A stretch of DNA of 15,360 nt from Candidatus Roizmanbacteria bacterium CG_4_10_14_0_2_um_filter_36_35 (GCA_002792355.1 PFOE01000072.1:1-15360), one strand, 5' to 3'. Counted from the first letter of the stretch, positions 6,966 through 14,308 are shown. The notes: generated by a model not told the origin, from the sequence alone. Program-made: numbers and translations.

Positions 6966-7703
6966 TTAAAGCAATCTTAGTTTAGCCTTGATCACAAGTC
7001 TTTCCAAGTAAGTTCCCGGAGGCACACAGGTAATTAAAGTCAAGAAAGAACCATTTTTTTGCTGTTCCAACACTGATATTTCGTCGGGGTCAACGACAAA
7101 CATATCATAAACCTGGTATTCATATTTAAGGTCGCCAATTTTTACCCTAATAACGTCACCCGTCTCAAGGGAAGACAGATAAGTAAAAATTGACTTATAG
7201 TCTTTTGGACTATAAAGCTGGGGTAAGGTAGAATGGCCAAAAATGGCGACATTTCCGTATTCACCCGGTAGACTCCTGGGTAAATAATGAATCAGGCTTT
7301 TGCTCAAATCTTCTCCGCCGACAACCACTTTGGCGTCTTTAATATTAAGGCGCGGTATCGATAAGGTATATTCCTTGACGGATAAGGTCGACATTGATCC
7401 GGTCTGTGAAACAGAAGGGAACCACAAGCTGGCTTTGGTGTAATCACGCAGATTGTTGGAAAAAATATTAAATACACCTAGAATAGTACTTGCCTCTGAT
7501 AAAGAGGCCGGTGAATCAAGATTAGGCACTGGTGTTTTTAAGTTCTTTTTTAAAAAAAGACGCGAATAGATTTCAAAAGACAAAATAGGATAAAACGACC
7601 AAAAAAGAAGCAAGACTCCTACTATCAAAGAAAAATAGGAAAAATAGTTGATGGCTTTTTTCTTTGGTGAATTGTCTTTTTTAACATAGACGTGCACGGA
7701 CAT
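6966..7703 (-). CDS. Sortase family transpeptidase
   Basis: A membrane-anchored cysteine transpeptidase of 245 residues that would join surface proteins to cell-wall peptides or to each other. A short basic N-terminus precedes a membrane helix (about 18-42), then a linker, then the sortase beta-barrel (about 110-245). The catalytic triad is visible: H157 in IFGHSTLP, C226 in LITCVPPG, and R235 in LERLVIKA. The single N-terminal helix and TLITC-type active site fit the class D/E-like sortases common in this group, but the class is not certain. The start codon lies three bases after the stop of the upstream gene, so translation is probably coupled. The PBP gene follows 27 bases later, placing it in a cell-envelope operon. 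No clear LPxTG-type substrate is encoded in the window. Confidence 0.92.
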   Translation of the reverse strand: MSVHVYVKKDNSPKKKAINYFSYFSLIVGVLLLFWSFYPILSFEIYSRLFLKKNLKTPVPNLDSPASLSEASTILGVFNIFSNNLRDYTKASLWFPSVSQTGSMSTLSVKEYTLSIPRLNIKDAKVVVGGEDLSKSLIHYLPRSLPGEYGNVAIFGHSTLPQLYSPKDYKSIFTYLSSLETGDVIRVKIGDLKYEYQVYDMFVVDPDEISVLEQQKNGSFLTLITCVPPGTYLERLVIKAKLRLL

Positions 7704-7706
7704 AAT

Positions 7707-9695
7707 TTAAAGACTGGAAATTTTAAGAAAAATATTCTTTTTTAAAAAGGGAAGGAAGTTTTTCAAAAAAGGCAGGGGTTCGTTGATGACAACGTCATAA
7801 CCTTGGATGTCAGAACCTGACTTCAAAATTAATTCTAACTGACTTTTGCTCTTGCCGACGATTTTTTCGCTGATATCTTCCTGATTAAATTCCCTGACCG
7901 CCCTACTGTTAACATCTAATTTAAGTGATAGTAAATTATCGTCGTTAATTTCCGTATTTGTAATTTTAAAATTTAAGTTGCTTTCTTCAACCTGATATCC
8001 CTGCTTTAGATCTTTTTTTAATCCGTTAAGAATTTTTTTATTCAAATTGGCTTTGTTGTAGGAAAAATAAGTAGTCTTCGCTTTCGTATTCAAAGTCAAA
8101 CTGTCGCCTTCTTCACTAACTTCTTTAGAAAATTTCCGCGCGGTCAAAACAATCTCAAATAAATCGGGAATAATGGCTTCTTCTTTTGACGAAGACGGCG
8201 TTTTCATTTGGTTTTTCGCTTTGTCTAAAATGGATTTCTCTAATTTGTCTTGGTCTACTTTAGCAACTGTTCTGATCTCTTTTTTCGTTCCTCCAGAAAG
8301 AGGTGATTCATTGATAGCAAAGAAGTCGCTGGTTACCAAATTTCCGATTTTAAAGCGCTGATTTTTGCTTAAATTGCTTTCAGTACCGATATTGACAGCC
8401 GTGATCGAACCGGCGCTTTTCCCCGGCAGTTTGGCAGAACCGTCAGCCGCCAGCGTTGAGGAAGCTACTTTTACATCTCCATCTAAAATAAACTGTAAAC
8501 CAGCTGCCTCAAGAGTCGTCCCTTTGCTAAAAATCTTTTCATTATCGTCAAAATTATGAATATTAACCGAGCCCTTAGCTTTATCGCCTATTTCTTTTTT
8601 TCCTGTTGTAGTCGTTGTTTCTGTAAAATCAGCTGACAAGCTAGCAACTTTGTAGTTGATAGTTTCTTCAATTGTTTTTTTAATCGTTTGAGACGGAAGA
8701 TAAATCGTCAGCTGAGCACGATGGAAAAAATATTCGTTAAGACCAAGACTCAGGCCGATGATAACCGCTCCTAAAATAGCTGCAGTTTTTCCTTTAAGAG
8801 AAAACTTTGATAAATTAATGACTGGAAGCTTGGAGAAAACCGCTATTTTCAGTCTTTTCTTTGGCTTTTCTTCTTTCATATCATTTACTTCAGTAACATC
8901 TTCACCCATGACAAAACCAAAGCTTTCCTTAGTTGGAATCTCATTTTCTTCAGAAGCAGTCGGCTCTTTACTTTTAATCTGACCTTCAAAAACATTAATC
9001 AATCCCTCGATGACTTCTTCTTCCTTGAGAATATCTATCTTTGGTATCTGGATAAAATAATCTTCGCCGAAGCGATGGCTGACGATTTTTGTCGCCGCCT
9101 CATCAATATCATTTGAGTCATAAAGAATCATTCGCGACGGCAACATTGCCCGACCCTTGATTCCTTCTATTCCAGACAAGAAGTCATTAATAATATTGTC
9201 TGTTCGGGCTAAAACTTTTCTGTAGCTTACTTTGCCGCCTTTGTAGACAAAAACGCTCAACTGGCTCTTGTCCAGTTCCAACAGAACCGCCGTCAATAAA
9301 ACTTCCTCCTTTTTTTCTAGATAAAATGATACCGCCTCAAAACACTCTATATAACCTAAAACTTCGAGCTCTAGATTTTTAACTAACTCTTTAATCTTGG
9401 AAAGATATGGTTTTTTGATGTCGCTGGTTCTGTCATCTACTAAATGCGAATAGACAAAAAAAATTGTCTTAACGACTTGGGTATTCAATTCTTTTTCTAA
9501 TTTGAACAGTGTTTCGTCGACATCTTCGGTTAGATTTTCCCAACCATTGGTGTATTGGAATTTTTCTCTCTCTTTAATGACAATTTTCCCTTGTTGACGG
9601 GCCATAATAATAGCAATTCCTTCTTCTTCTTTTAAAAAAAGACCAAGAAAAGATTCTTCCTTACCGGAGTTTTTAGAAAAAAACGGAAATTTCAT
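7707..9695 (-). CDS. Actin-like domain / baseplate-J-like membrane protein
   Basis: A 662-residue protein of uncertain function. Residues about 15-240 have the alternating strand/helix pattern of actin-fold proteins such as PilM or FtsA (for example a strand at 134-150, then a turn KGGK), though no clear nucleotide-binding motif is visible. An acidic linker (243-280) leads to a basic segment and one membrane helix (about 303-320). The outer part (327-662) contains KAKGSVNIHNFDDNEKIFSKG (372-392) and a following G-rich beta region that resemble the baseplate J/gp47-like domain seen in CPR surface proteins. The N-terminus would be cytoplasmic and the C-terminus outside. It lies directly upstream of sortase and PBP (3-base gap), so an envelope or secretion-scaffold role is inferred. 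A type IV pilus PilM/PilN-like fusion is an alternative. Domain calls are by eye. Confidence 0.65.
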   Translation of the reverse strand: MKFPFFSKNSGKEESFLGLFLKEEEGIAIIMARQQGKIVIKEREKFQYTNGWENLTEDVDETLFKLEKELNTQVVKTIFFVYSHLVDDRTSDIKKPYLSKIKELVKNLELEVLGYIECFEAVSFYLEKKEEVLLTAVLLELDKSQLSVFVYKGGKVSYRKVLARTDNIINDFLSGIEGIKGRAMLPSRMILYDSNDIDEAATKIVSHRFGEDYFIQIPKIDILKEEEVIEGLINVFEGQIKSKEPTASEENEIPTKESFGFVMGEDVTEVNDMKEEKPKKRLKIAVFSKLPVINLSKFSLKGKTAAILGAVIIGLSLGLNEYFFHRAQLTIYLPSQTIKKTIEETINYKVASLSADFTETTTTTGKKEIGDKAKGSVNIHNFDDNEKIFSKGTTLEAAGLQFILDGDVKVASSTLAADGSAKLPGKSAGSITAVNIGTESNLSKNQRFKIGNLVTSDFFAINESPLSGGTKKEIRTVAKVDQDKLEKSILDKAKNQMKTPSSSKEEAIIPDLFEIVLTARKFSKEVSEEGDSLTLNTKAKTTYFSYNKANLNKKILNGLKKDLKQGYQVEESNLNFKITNTEINDDNLLSLKLDVNSRAVREFNQEDISEKIVGKSKSQLELILKSGSDIQGYDVVINEPLPFLKNFLPFLKKNIFLKISSL

Positions 9696-9716
9696 AAATA
9701 ATAAAAAAATTATTCC

Positions 9717-9774
9717 AATCTACGAATGAATTCTAATCTACCAATATTCGTTGATTAGGATAAATTAGTAGATT
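9717..9774. repeat. Nested inverted repeat between genes
   Basis: The 86-base gap between the solute-binding gene and the next gene on the minus strand holds nested inverted repeats. AATCTAC (9717-9723) pairs with GTAGATT (9768-9774), and inside it CTAATC (9733-9738) pairs with GATTAG (9753-9758). A second AATCTAC copy starts at 9735 and ACGAAT/ATTCGT (9722-9727/9746-9751) offers another pairing. It could be a transcription boundary or a small intergenic repeat; there is no U-tract, so it is not a typical terminator. Confidence 0.55.
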
Positions 9775-9781
9775 TGAATCA

Positions 9782-11245
9782 TCATTGGGTACTTATATTA
9801 TACTTGGTAAAAATCTGGGTAACTCCTTCTTTTGTCGTCTTCAAGGCTTCACTATAGGTGACGCCTTGAATGGTACTGTTAATCGCATTTTCCAAATACT
9901 TAATTAATTCATCATTTAATCCATTGTCATAGGTTTTACTAATCAAAGGTACGGAAACGAAATCATTTGCTTGTTTTATTACCGCTCCCAAGTACTGATT
10001 TTGGGATAAAAGCGGCGCCAGGTCAACCCGGGAATAAGGTTCACCAAAGGGCCGCAACCGACTCTCAATCTCATAGAGTTTTGTTAGATTATCCTTTTCT
10101 GTTAAATAGCGCAAAAATTTCCATGCCTCAATTTGATTTTTGCTGAAGCGCGACACGCCTTCAACCCAATAATTAGCGATAGAAACTACCGAAGCGCCGG
10201 GAACTGACGGAACCGAAATTACTTTCATTGCTATTTCGGGATTGGTAGTTTTAATCGTCAACGCTTCCCAAGAAGGAACGATAATCATCGCGACTTTTTC
10301 CTGAATAAATGCGTTAACAGAATTAGGCATCTCTTCGTTCCAATATCCTTGAGGTTCTTCGGCAAATTTCCGATAGATTTCTAGGGCGCCGGCTGCCTCT
10401 TGTTGATCTAATTTATCTAGACTCCCCCCATTTTGAACCAGTAAAAGAGCAAAGACATCGGAAAAGTGTTCTATATTTCTGGTAGTCCCCATAGCGATGC
10501 CGGAAGTGATCAAAATACCCTTGGTGTCTTTAACAGTAAGACGCGGAACTATATCGGTAATTTCGTCCCAGGTCGAGGGCACGGTGGAAACTCCACCTTT
10601 TTTAAAAAGGCTTTCGTTATAGATTAAAACCAAACCGTCGATTTCGAGAGGTAGACCGTAGTAATAGTTGCCTACTTTTAAGTCTTTTTGGTGGACTTTG
10701 TAAAAAGTCTTTTCAAATTCGGAGTTGTTCATGATAGACGCTGGAAGTGGTGCCAACACTTCTTTTATCTCTGGAACCCAGGTATTGTGGAATCTAAATA
10801 GATCTGGGCCTTGATTGATTTTGCTTCTGACAACAAGTTTTTCCCGATAGCTTTGCGGACTCATTTTTTGATAGCTGATTTTTACATTGGGATTTTTCTG
10901 TTGGTATTGATCTATAAGAGGTTGGATGACTTCCTTGTCTTCCCACAGACCCCAATAAGTAAGGCTTACTTGTTTTTTTCCTCCACCTCCACCTCCGCCG
11001 CTAAAAATGGCCTTGATAACAAAAACCAAAATAATAAAAAAAACAATCGCTCCTCCCATGATGAAAAAATATTGATTTTTGTTTTCTTGGTAAACTGGAG
11101 GGGGCATGTCGATTGGAGACTCGGTTGGAGCCTCCGGGGTAACTACTTCTTCAGGGGTTTCCTCGATTTCAGGCGGCGTTTCGACCGGAACCGTTTCAAA
11201 TTTAGGCCGTTGATTTTCTGGCGGAATTTCATTATTATCATCCAT
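9782..11245 (-). CDS. Membrane-anchored extracellular solute-binding protein (family 1)
   Basis: A 487-residue ABC-type binding protein, probably for sugars or similar solutes. Residues 1-57 are cytoplasmic and rich in Pro/Glu, then one membrane helix (about 60-80), a run of seven glycines (83-89), and the periplasm-facing binding domain starting at VSLTYWGLWEDK (93-104) typical of family 1 solute-binding proteins. The start chosen is the ATG at 11245 because GGGAGGG (11260-11254) lies 8 bases upstream; an in-frame ATG at 11266 would add seven residues translated from a repeat element. A lipoprotein signal is absent; anchoring is by the helix instead. No permease or ATPase gene is in the window, so it is an orphan here and may serve as a surface receptor rather than a transporter part. 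The stop is TGA. Confidence 0.85.
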   Translation of the reverse strand: MDDNNEIPPENQRPKFETVPVETPPEIEETPEEVVTPEAPTESPIDMPPPVYQENKNQYFFIMGGAIVFFIILVFVIKAIFSGGGGGGGKKQVSLTYWGLWEDKEVIQPLIDQYQQKNPNVKISYQKMSPQSYREKLVVRSKINQGPDLFRFHNTWVPEIKEVLAPLPASIMNNSEFEKTFYKVHQKDLKVGNYYYGLPLEIDGLVLIYNESLFKKGGVSTVPSTWDEITDIVPRLTVKDTKGILITSGIAMGTTRNIEHFSDVFALLLVQNGGSLDKLDQQEAAGALEIYRKFAEEPQGYWNEEMPNSVNAFIQEKVAMIIVPSWEALTIKTTNPEIAMKVISVPSVPGASVVSIANYWVEGVSRFSKNQIEAWKFLRYLTEKDNLTKLYEIESRLRPFGEPYSRVDLAPLLSQNQYLGAVIKQANDFVSVPLISKTYDNGLNDELIKYLENAINSTIQGVTYSEALKTTKEGVTQIFTKYNISTQ

Positions 11246-11253
11246 AGTACTTT

Positions 11254-11260
11254 CCCTCCC
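11254..11260 (-). promoter_or_regulatory. Shine-Dalgarno deciding the solute-binding protein start
   Basis: GGGAGGG on the minus strand lies 8 bases before the ATG at 11245. It places the true start there rather than at the in-frame ATG 21 bases upstream, which lies in the adjoining repeat. Confidence 0.7.
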
Positions 11261-11328
11261 TGTCATCCCGAGGGAGCGAAGCGACCGAGGGAACTAATTA
11301 AAGATTCCTCGCTTCGCTCGGAATGACA
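11261..11328. repeat. TGTCAT-ended inverted-repeat element in a divergent promoter region
   Basis: A 68-base element starts TGTCATCCCGAG and ends GGAATGACA, matching the ends of the element at 6681-6775 and sharing its AGCGAAGCG-type interior. Its arms also pair internally: CCGAGGGAGCGAAGCG (11268-11283) is largely complementary to CGCTTCGCTCGG (11310-11321). The similarity to the first copy extends left to TAGTACTT (11245-11252 and 6663-6670). It fills most of the space between the divergent genes starting at 11245 and 11348, so both must be expressed from within or across it. Confidence 0.75.
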
Positions 11329-11347
11329 AAGGAGAGCACCATATTCA

Positions 11348-12757
11348 ATGATAGCAAAAAAGTCATCAAAAAGAAAAATTTTTGACTCATGGTTTTTTAT
11401 TCTCGGCGCTATTCTCGCCGTATTCGTAATAAAGTCTTGGCAGTTAATTAAGTATAACCAAAGATTTGAAAATAAAGTTTATCCTAATGTCTATATCGAC
11501 AATCAATCTTTTGGCGGTAGGACAAAACAGGAAATTATTAATTATTTTAAAGTCAAATCGCTGCCTTTGAAGAGAATTTCTTTGACAATTATTTATCAGG
11601 ATCAGTCTGTGGCGACTTTTTCCGGACAGCAGCTGAAGTTGAAAACTGATGAAGAAACAGCTGCCGAAAGAGCCTACTTCATCGGCCGCTCCAAGTTTGC
11701 CTTTTCCCGCTATTACCAAAAAATTACTTCTCTTTTGAATCTAAACCGCTATGATTTTATCAGTAACATCGATTATGATAAGTCGGCCGTTTCTGAACGA
11801 GTTGAATCTATAAAAGAAGAGTATAATAAGCCAGCCAAAAATGCTCTTTTTAAGTTTGAAAACGGCCGTGTTCTCAGTTTTCGCAAGGAGGAAAAAGGTC
11901 AAGAAATTATGATTGATTCTGTCTTAACCGACTTTGACAACGCCGTTCAATCAATAAAAAATAAGTCAGAAAACAAATCGATAATAATAAAACCGAGAAT
12001 AATCGAACCGGAAATAACCTTAGCTTCGATAAATAATTACGGAATTGAGGAATTTATAGCCGAAGGTAGGTCTGACTTTTCCCATTCTATCCCGGAAAGA
12101 ATTCATAATATAATTTTGGCGGCTTCGAAATTTAACGGCGTCTTGATTCCGCCAAACAAAACTTTTTCTTTCAATGCTACTGTTGGCGATATTTCTTCAT
12201 TAACTGGTTATAAACCGGCTTATATCATCAAGGAAGGAAAAACCGTCTTGGGCGACGGCGGAGGCGTTTGTCAAGTGTCAACGACTTTGTTCCGAGCCGC
12301 CTTGAACGCCGGACTACCAATTGAGGAACGCCATGCGCACGCTTATCGCGTTGGTTATTACGAAAATGACATGAAGCCGGGTTTTGATGCCACTGTTTTT
12401 GCGCCTTCTGCAGATTTGAAGATTAAGAATGATACTAATGCTTATATATTAATTGAAACGGAGATAGATGAAGAAAATAATTTGTTATATTTCCGCTTAT
12501 TCGGAAAAAAAGACAATCGCCGGTCAGAAATAAATAATATTAGTCTTTGGGATGTTTCCCCTCCTCCGCCGCCAAAGTATCAAGATGATCCAACGTTAAA
12601 AAAGGGAGTGACTAAACAGATTGATTTTCCCGCCTGGGGCAGCAAAGCTTCTTTTAGTTATAAGGTTTATAAAGAAAATAATTTAATTATTGATCAAAAA
12701 TTCTTCTCAAACTTTCGCCCCTGGCAAGCAGTCTTTTTCGTCGGAACAGCGGATTAA
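11348..12757 (+). CDS. VanW/YoaR-family envelope protein
   Basis: A 469-residue protein with an N-terminal basic stretch and one membrane helix (about 14-31), so most of it lies outside the cell. Residues about 45-225 fit the peptidoglycan-binding-4-like region that precedes VanW in YoaR-type proteins. The VanW domain spans about 245-375 and carries its signature GDGGGVCQVSTTLFRAALN (302-320) with the conserved C308, then HAHAYRVGYY (329-338). A proline run (PPPPPP) near residue 405 leads into a C-terminal beta-rich part similar to G5-type extensions. VanW occurs in some vancomycin-resistance clusters, but its reaction is not established and nothing else here indicates resistance; a general cell-wall role is more likely. 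AAAGGAG at 11328-11334 is a possible, rather distant, ribosome-binding site (13 bases). Divergent from the solute-binding protein gene. Confidence 0.9.
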   Translation: MIAKKSSKRKIFDSWFFILGAILAVFVIKSWQLIKYNQRFENKVYPNVYIDNQSFGGRTKQEIINYFKVKSLPLKRISLTIIYQDQSVATFSGQQLKLKTDEETAAERAYFIGRSKFAFSRYYQKITSLLNLNRYDFISNIDYDKSAVSERVESIKEEYNKPAKNALFKFENGRVLSFRKEEKGQEIMIDSVLTDFDNAVQSIKNKSENKSIIIKPRIIEPEITLASINNYGIEEFIAEGRSDFSHSIPERIHNIILAASKFNGVLIPPNKTFSFNATVGDISSLTGYKPAYIIKEGKTVLGDGGGVCQVSTTLFRAALNAGLPIEERHAHAYRVGYYENDMKPGFDATVFAPSADLKIKNDTNAYILIETEIDEENNLLYFRLFGKKDNRRSEINNISLWDVSPPPPPKYQDDPTLKKGVTKQIDFPAWGSKASFSYKVYKENNLIIDQKFFSNFRPWQAVFFVGTAD

Positions 12758-12887
12758 AAATATCTTTCATCTTTTTCTTTTTAATAAGATATCGTCAAAT
12801 TTTTATTGTCCTTATAATCTAATTAATTCATTTTGTAGCGTATAGTCCGTTGACAATCTCTTTAAATAATCAAATACTAAATTCATA
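12758..12887 (+). promoter_or_regulatory. Intergenic region with promoter of the PaaX-like gene
   Basis: This 130-base AT-rich gap holds a consensus -35, TTGACA (12850-12855), and a weak -10, AATACT (12873-12878), at a 17-base spacing. They predict a start site near 12885, just before palindrome A. Upstream, TATCTT and AAGATA around 12762-12792 could form a weak stem after the VanW gene, but without a U-tract. Nothing else is seen. Confidence 0.5.
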
Positions 12888-12920
12888 ACGTGTATTTTAC
12901 GATCGTGCAACAGACGCGCT
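12888..12920 (+). repeat. Palindromic site A (CGATCG-centred 33-mer)
   Basis: First of three related 33-bp quasi-palindromes. From ACGT it runs to TTTTACGATCGTGCAA at the centre and ends ACGCGCT, directly abutting the ATG at 12921. The centre ACGATCGT is a perfect palindrome and the ACGT/ACGC ends pair partly. It is identical to copy C at 26 of 33 positions. It occupies the whole predicted 5' UTR of the PaaX-like gene, so it could be an operator or an RNA hairpin over the start codon. Confidence 0.75.
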
Positions 12921-13496
12921 ATGAAAAATGACAAACTAAAATCAGGCGAAGTAATAGAATCAATTTTAGAAACTATCGCTGATGAATTAATAGATATGGG
13001 AGGTTATTATAAACCAAGATTGAATGTTATTATTGGTCATTTAATCAAAGAAATAATAAAAAGACGAAAAATCAACAAAAAAAAGATCCAAAGAGCAATA
13101 AAAATTCTTGAAAAAAAAGAAATTATTGCATTAGAAGAAAAAGATGAACAAATTTTTGTTCAGTTACATAACAAAGGAAAATCAACCGTTCTTAAATATT
13201 CAATAAAATCATTATTTGATTTTAAAAAGTTAAAAAAGAAATGGCAGAAAAAATGGTATTTAGTTTTTTTTGATGTTCCTGAAATCCAAAGAAATAAAAG
13301 AGATTATTTAAGACGATTCCTTTTAAAACTTGGGTTTTATCCTTATCAAAAAAGTGTTTATCTTTTTCCTTACGAGTGTGAAAAAGAAATTAATTTAATA
13401 AAAAAAATTGTCGAGGGAGCTAAATATATGAAATATATTATTGCTGAAAAAATCGAAGACGAAAATTTAGCAAAAATTTTCTTTAAACTTACTTAA
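12921..13496 (+). CDS. Winged-helix PaaX-like protein with Cas2-like C-terminal domain
   Basis: A 191-residue, strongly basic protein. Residues about 10-95 look like a winged helix-turn-helix (KKKIQRAIKILEKKEIIALE, 53-72, as recognition helix and wing). Residues about 108-191 match the C-terminal domain of PaaX regulators, which shares the ferredoxin-like fold of Cas2: KKWYLVFFDVP (110-120, with D118 where Cas2 has its conserved Asp), then RRFLLKLGFYPYQKSVYLFP (131-150). PaaX proteins repress genes by binding imperfect palindromes, and such a palindrome (site A) ends at this gene's first base, with further copies at its stop and before the neighbouring gene. Autoregulation is therefore a natural inference. 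No CRISPR array or cas1 is present, so it is not a CRISPR Cas2. No Shine-Dalgarno is visible. Composition is very AT-rich (poly-A/lysine codons). Confidence 0.8.
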   Translation: MKNDKLKSGEVIESILETIADELIDMGGYYKPRLNVIIGHLIKEIIKRRKINKKKIQRAIKILEKKEIIALEEKDEQIFVQLHNKGKSTVLKYSIKSLFDFKKLKKKWQKKWYLVFFDVPEIQRNKRDYLRRFLLKLGFYPYQKSVYLFPYECEKEINLIKKIVEGAKYMKYIIAEKIEDENLAKIFFKLT

Positions 13497-13527
13497 TACG
13501 TGCATTGCTCGATCGTAAAACATACGT
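13495..13527 (-). repeat. Palindromic site B (between convergent genes)
   Basis: Second copy, best aligned in reverse orientation, with 24 of 33 positions identical to copy A. The core TTTTACGATCGAGCAA and the outer TACGT/ACGTA arms are retained, while the internal triplets differ. It starts in the stop codon of the PaaX-like gene and fills nearly all of the 36 bases between the two convergent stops. There is no strong U-tract, so a terminator role is possible but not evident. Confidence 0.7.
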
Positions 13528-13532
13528 AATGA

Positions 13533-14258
13533 CTATTTTTTACTAACAATCATTTTTTCGATTAAAACGTCATCTGGTCTTGTTAAAATAAAAAGAACAA
13601 TTTCAGCGATATCTACTGTTTTCATCATCCATGGTTGGTTATGCGGATTCGGTCTTTTTGCTTTTTCATAAAGCATGCTATCGAATCCTCCTGGATGAAA
13701 ACTTGTTACCTTTATTTTTGTATCTTTTAATTCGTCATTTAATGCTTTGGTAAAACCAGTCATTGCCCACTTAGTTGCTCCATAAGTTTTCCAAAAGATA
13801 TTGTTACCGGAAGGCGTATCGCTAGCTCCAGCAGTCGAAATGATGTTAAAAACATACCCTTTGTTTCTGCCTTTAAAATAAGGCAAAACTTCATAGGTAA
13901 AATTTATATTACCCAAGGAATTCGTTTCAAACGCTTCTCTTCTTCTATCTGGATCTATTTTCTCCAATTCCTCATCTGTCCATATACCTGCATTATTTAT
14001 TAAAATATCGATTTTTGAAAATTTGTTTATTATTTTATTAACTGTCTTTTTTATCTGATCAATGTCTCTAATATCACAAATAAAATATTCTACAGCTCCT
14101 TTACTTTTAATAATTTTATCTTTTACTTTTCTTAATTCTTTTTCTGTTCTCGCTACAAGAACTACTTTACCACCCTCATTCGCCACTCTATAGGCAATTT
14201 GTTCTCCTAAGCCGGACCCTGAACCGGTAATGATTACTGTTTTATCTTTAAGTTTCAT
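13533..14258 (-). CDS. Short-chain dehydrogenase/reductase (SDR)
   Basis: A cytoplasmic NAD(P)-dependent oxidoreductase of 241 residues, substrate unknown. It has the classical SDR marks: TGSGSGLG (11-18) for nucleotide binding, NNAG (88-91), N113, S141 in the IISTAGAS strand, and the catalytic Y159xxxK163 in YGATK. R37 after the second strand (VARTEK) suggests a preference for NADPH. Length is normal for classical SDRs. AAGGA within palindrome C lies about 9 bases before the ATG and may act as the ribosome-binding site. It is convergent with the PaaX-like gene, separated by palindrome B, and preceded by palindrome C, so it may belong to the same regulated or transferred unit. Composition is AT-rich like that of its partner. 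Confidence 0.92.
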   Translation of the reverse strand: MKLKDKTVIITGSGSGLGEQIAYRVANEGGKVVLVARTEKELRKVKDKIIKSKGAVEYFICDIRDIDQIKKTVNKIINKFSKIDILINNAGIWTDEELEKIDPDRRREAFETNSLGNINFTYEVLPYFKGRNKGYVFNIISTAGASDTPSGNNIFWKTYGATKWAMTGFTKALNDELKDTKIKVTSFHPGGFDSMLYEKAKRPNPHNQPWMMKTVDIAEIVLFILTRPDDVLIEKMIVSKK

Positions 14259-14264
14259 ATAGTT

Positions 14265-14297
14265 ACGTCCTTTGTACGATCGTGCAAGACACGCTCT
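14265..14297 (+). repeat. Palindromic site C (before the SDR gene)
   Basis: Third copy of the 33-mer, 26 of 33 identical to copy A, with TTTGTACGATCGTGCAAG at the centre, ACGT at one end and ACGCTCT at the other. It lies six bases upstream of the SDR start codon and 11 bases beyond the stop of the acyltransferase gene. It lies in the likely 5' UTR or promoter of the SDR gene, mirroring site A at the other gene. Confidence 0.75.
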
Positions 14298-14308
14298 AAA
14301 ATTTTTAA

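Noticed and set aside
11246..11266. Start of the solute-binding protein at 11266
   Set aside because: The extra seven residues come from the repeat element, and the strong Shine-Dalgarno fits the ATG at 11245.
10811..11326. 171-codon plus-strand ORF
   Set aside because: It lies opposite the solute-binding protein gene, which has clear homology, a Shine-Dalgarno and sensible domains; the translation looks like a shadow.
11348..12757. Vancomycin-resistance determinant
   Set aside because: VanW-domain proteins are widespread and no vanHAX-type ligase or dehydrogenase genes are nearby.
12758..12800. Terminator after the VanW-type gene
   Set aside because: Only a 6-bp AT-only stem with a long loop and no following T-run at the right place.
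12921..13496. CRISPR Cas2
   Set aside because: The Cas2-like fold sits on a winged-helix domain, and there is no cas1, no array of regular repeats and no other cas gene; PaaX-like is the better match.
12888..14297. Integron attC sites
   Set aside because: The 33-mers lack the usual RYYYAAC/GTTRRRY ends and no tyrosine integrase is present.
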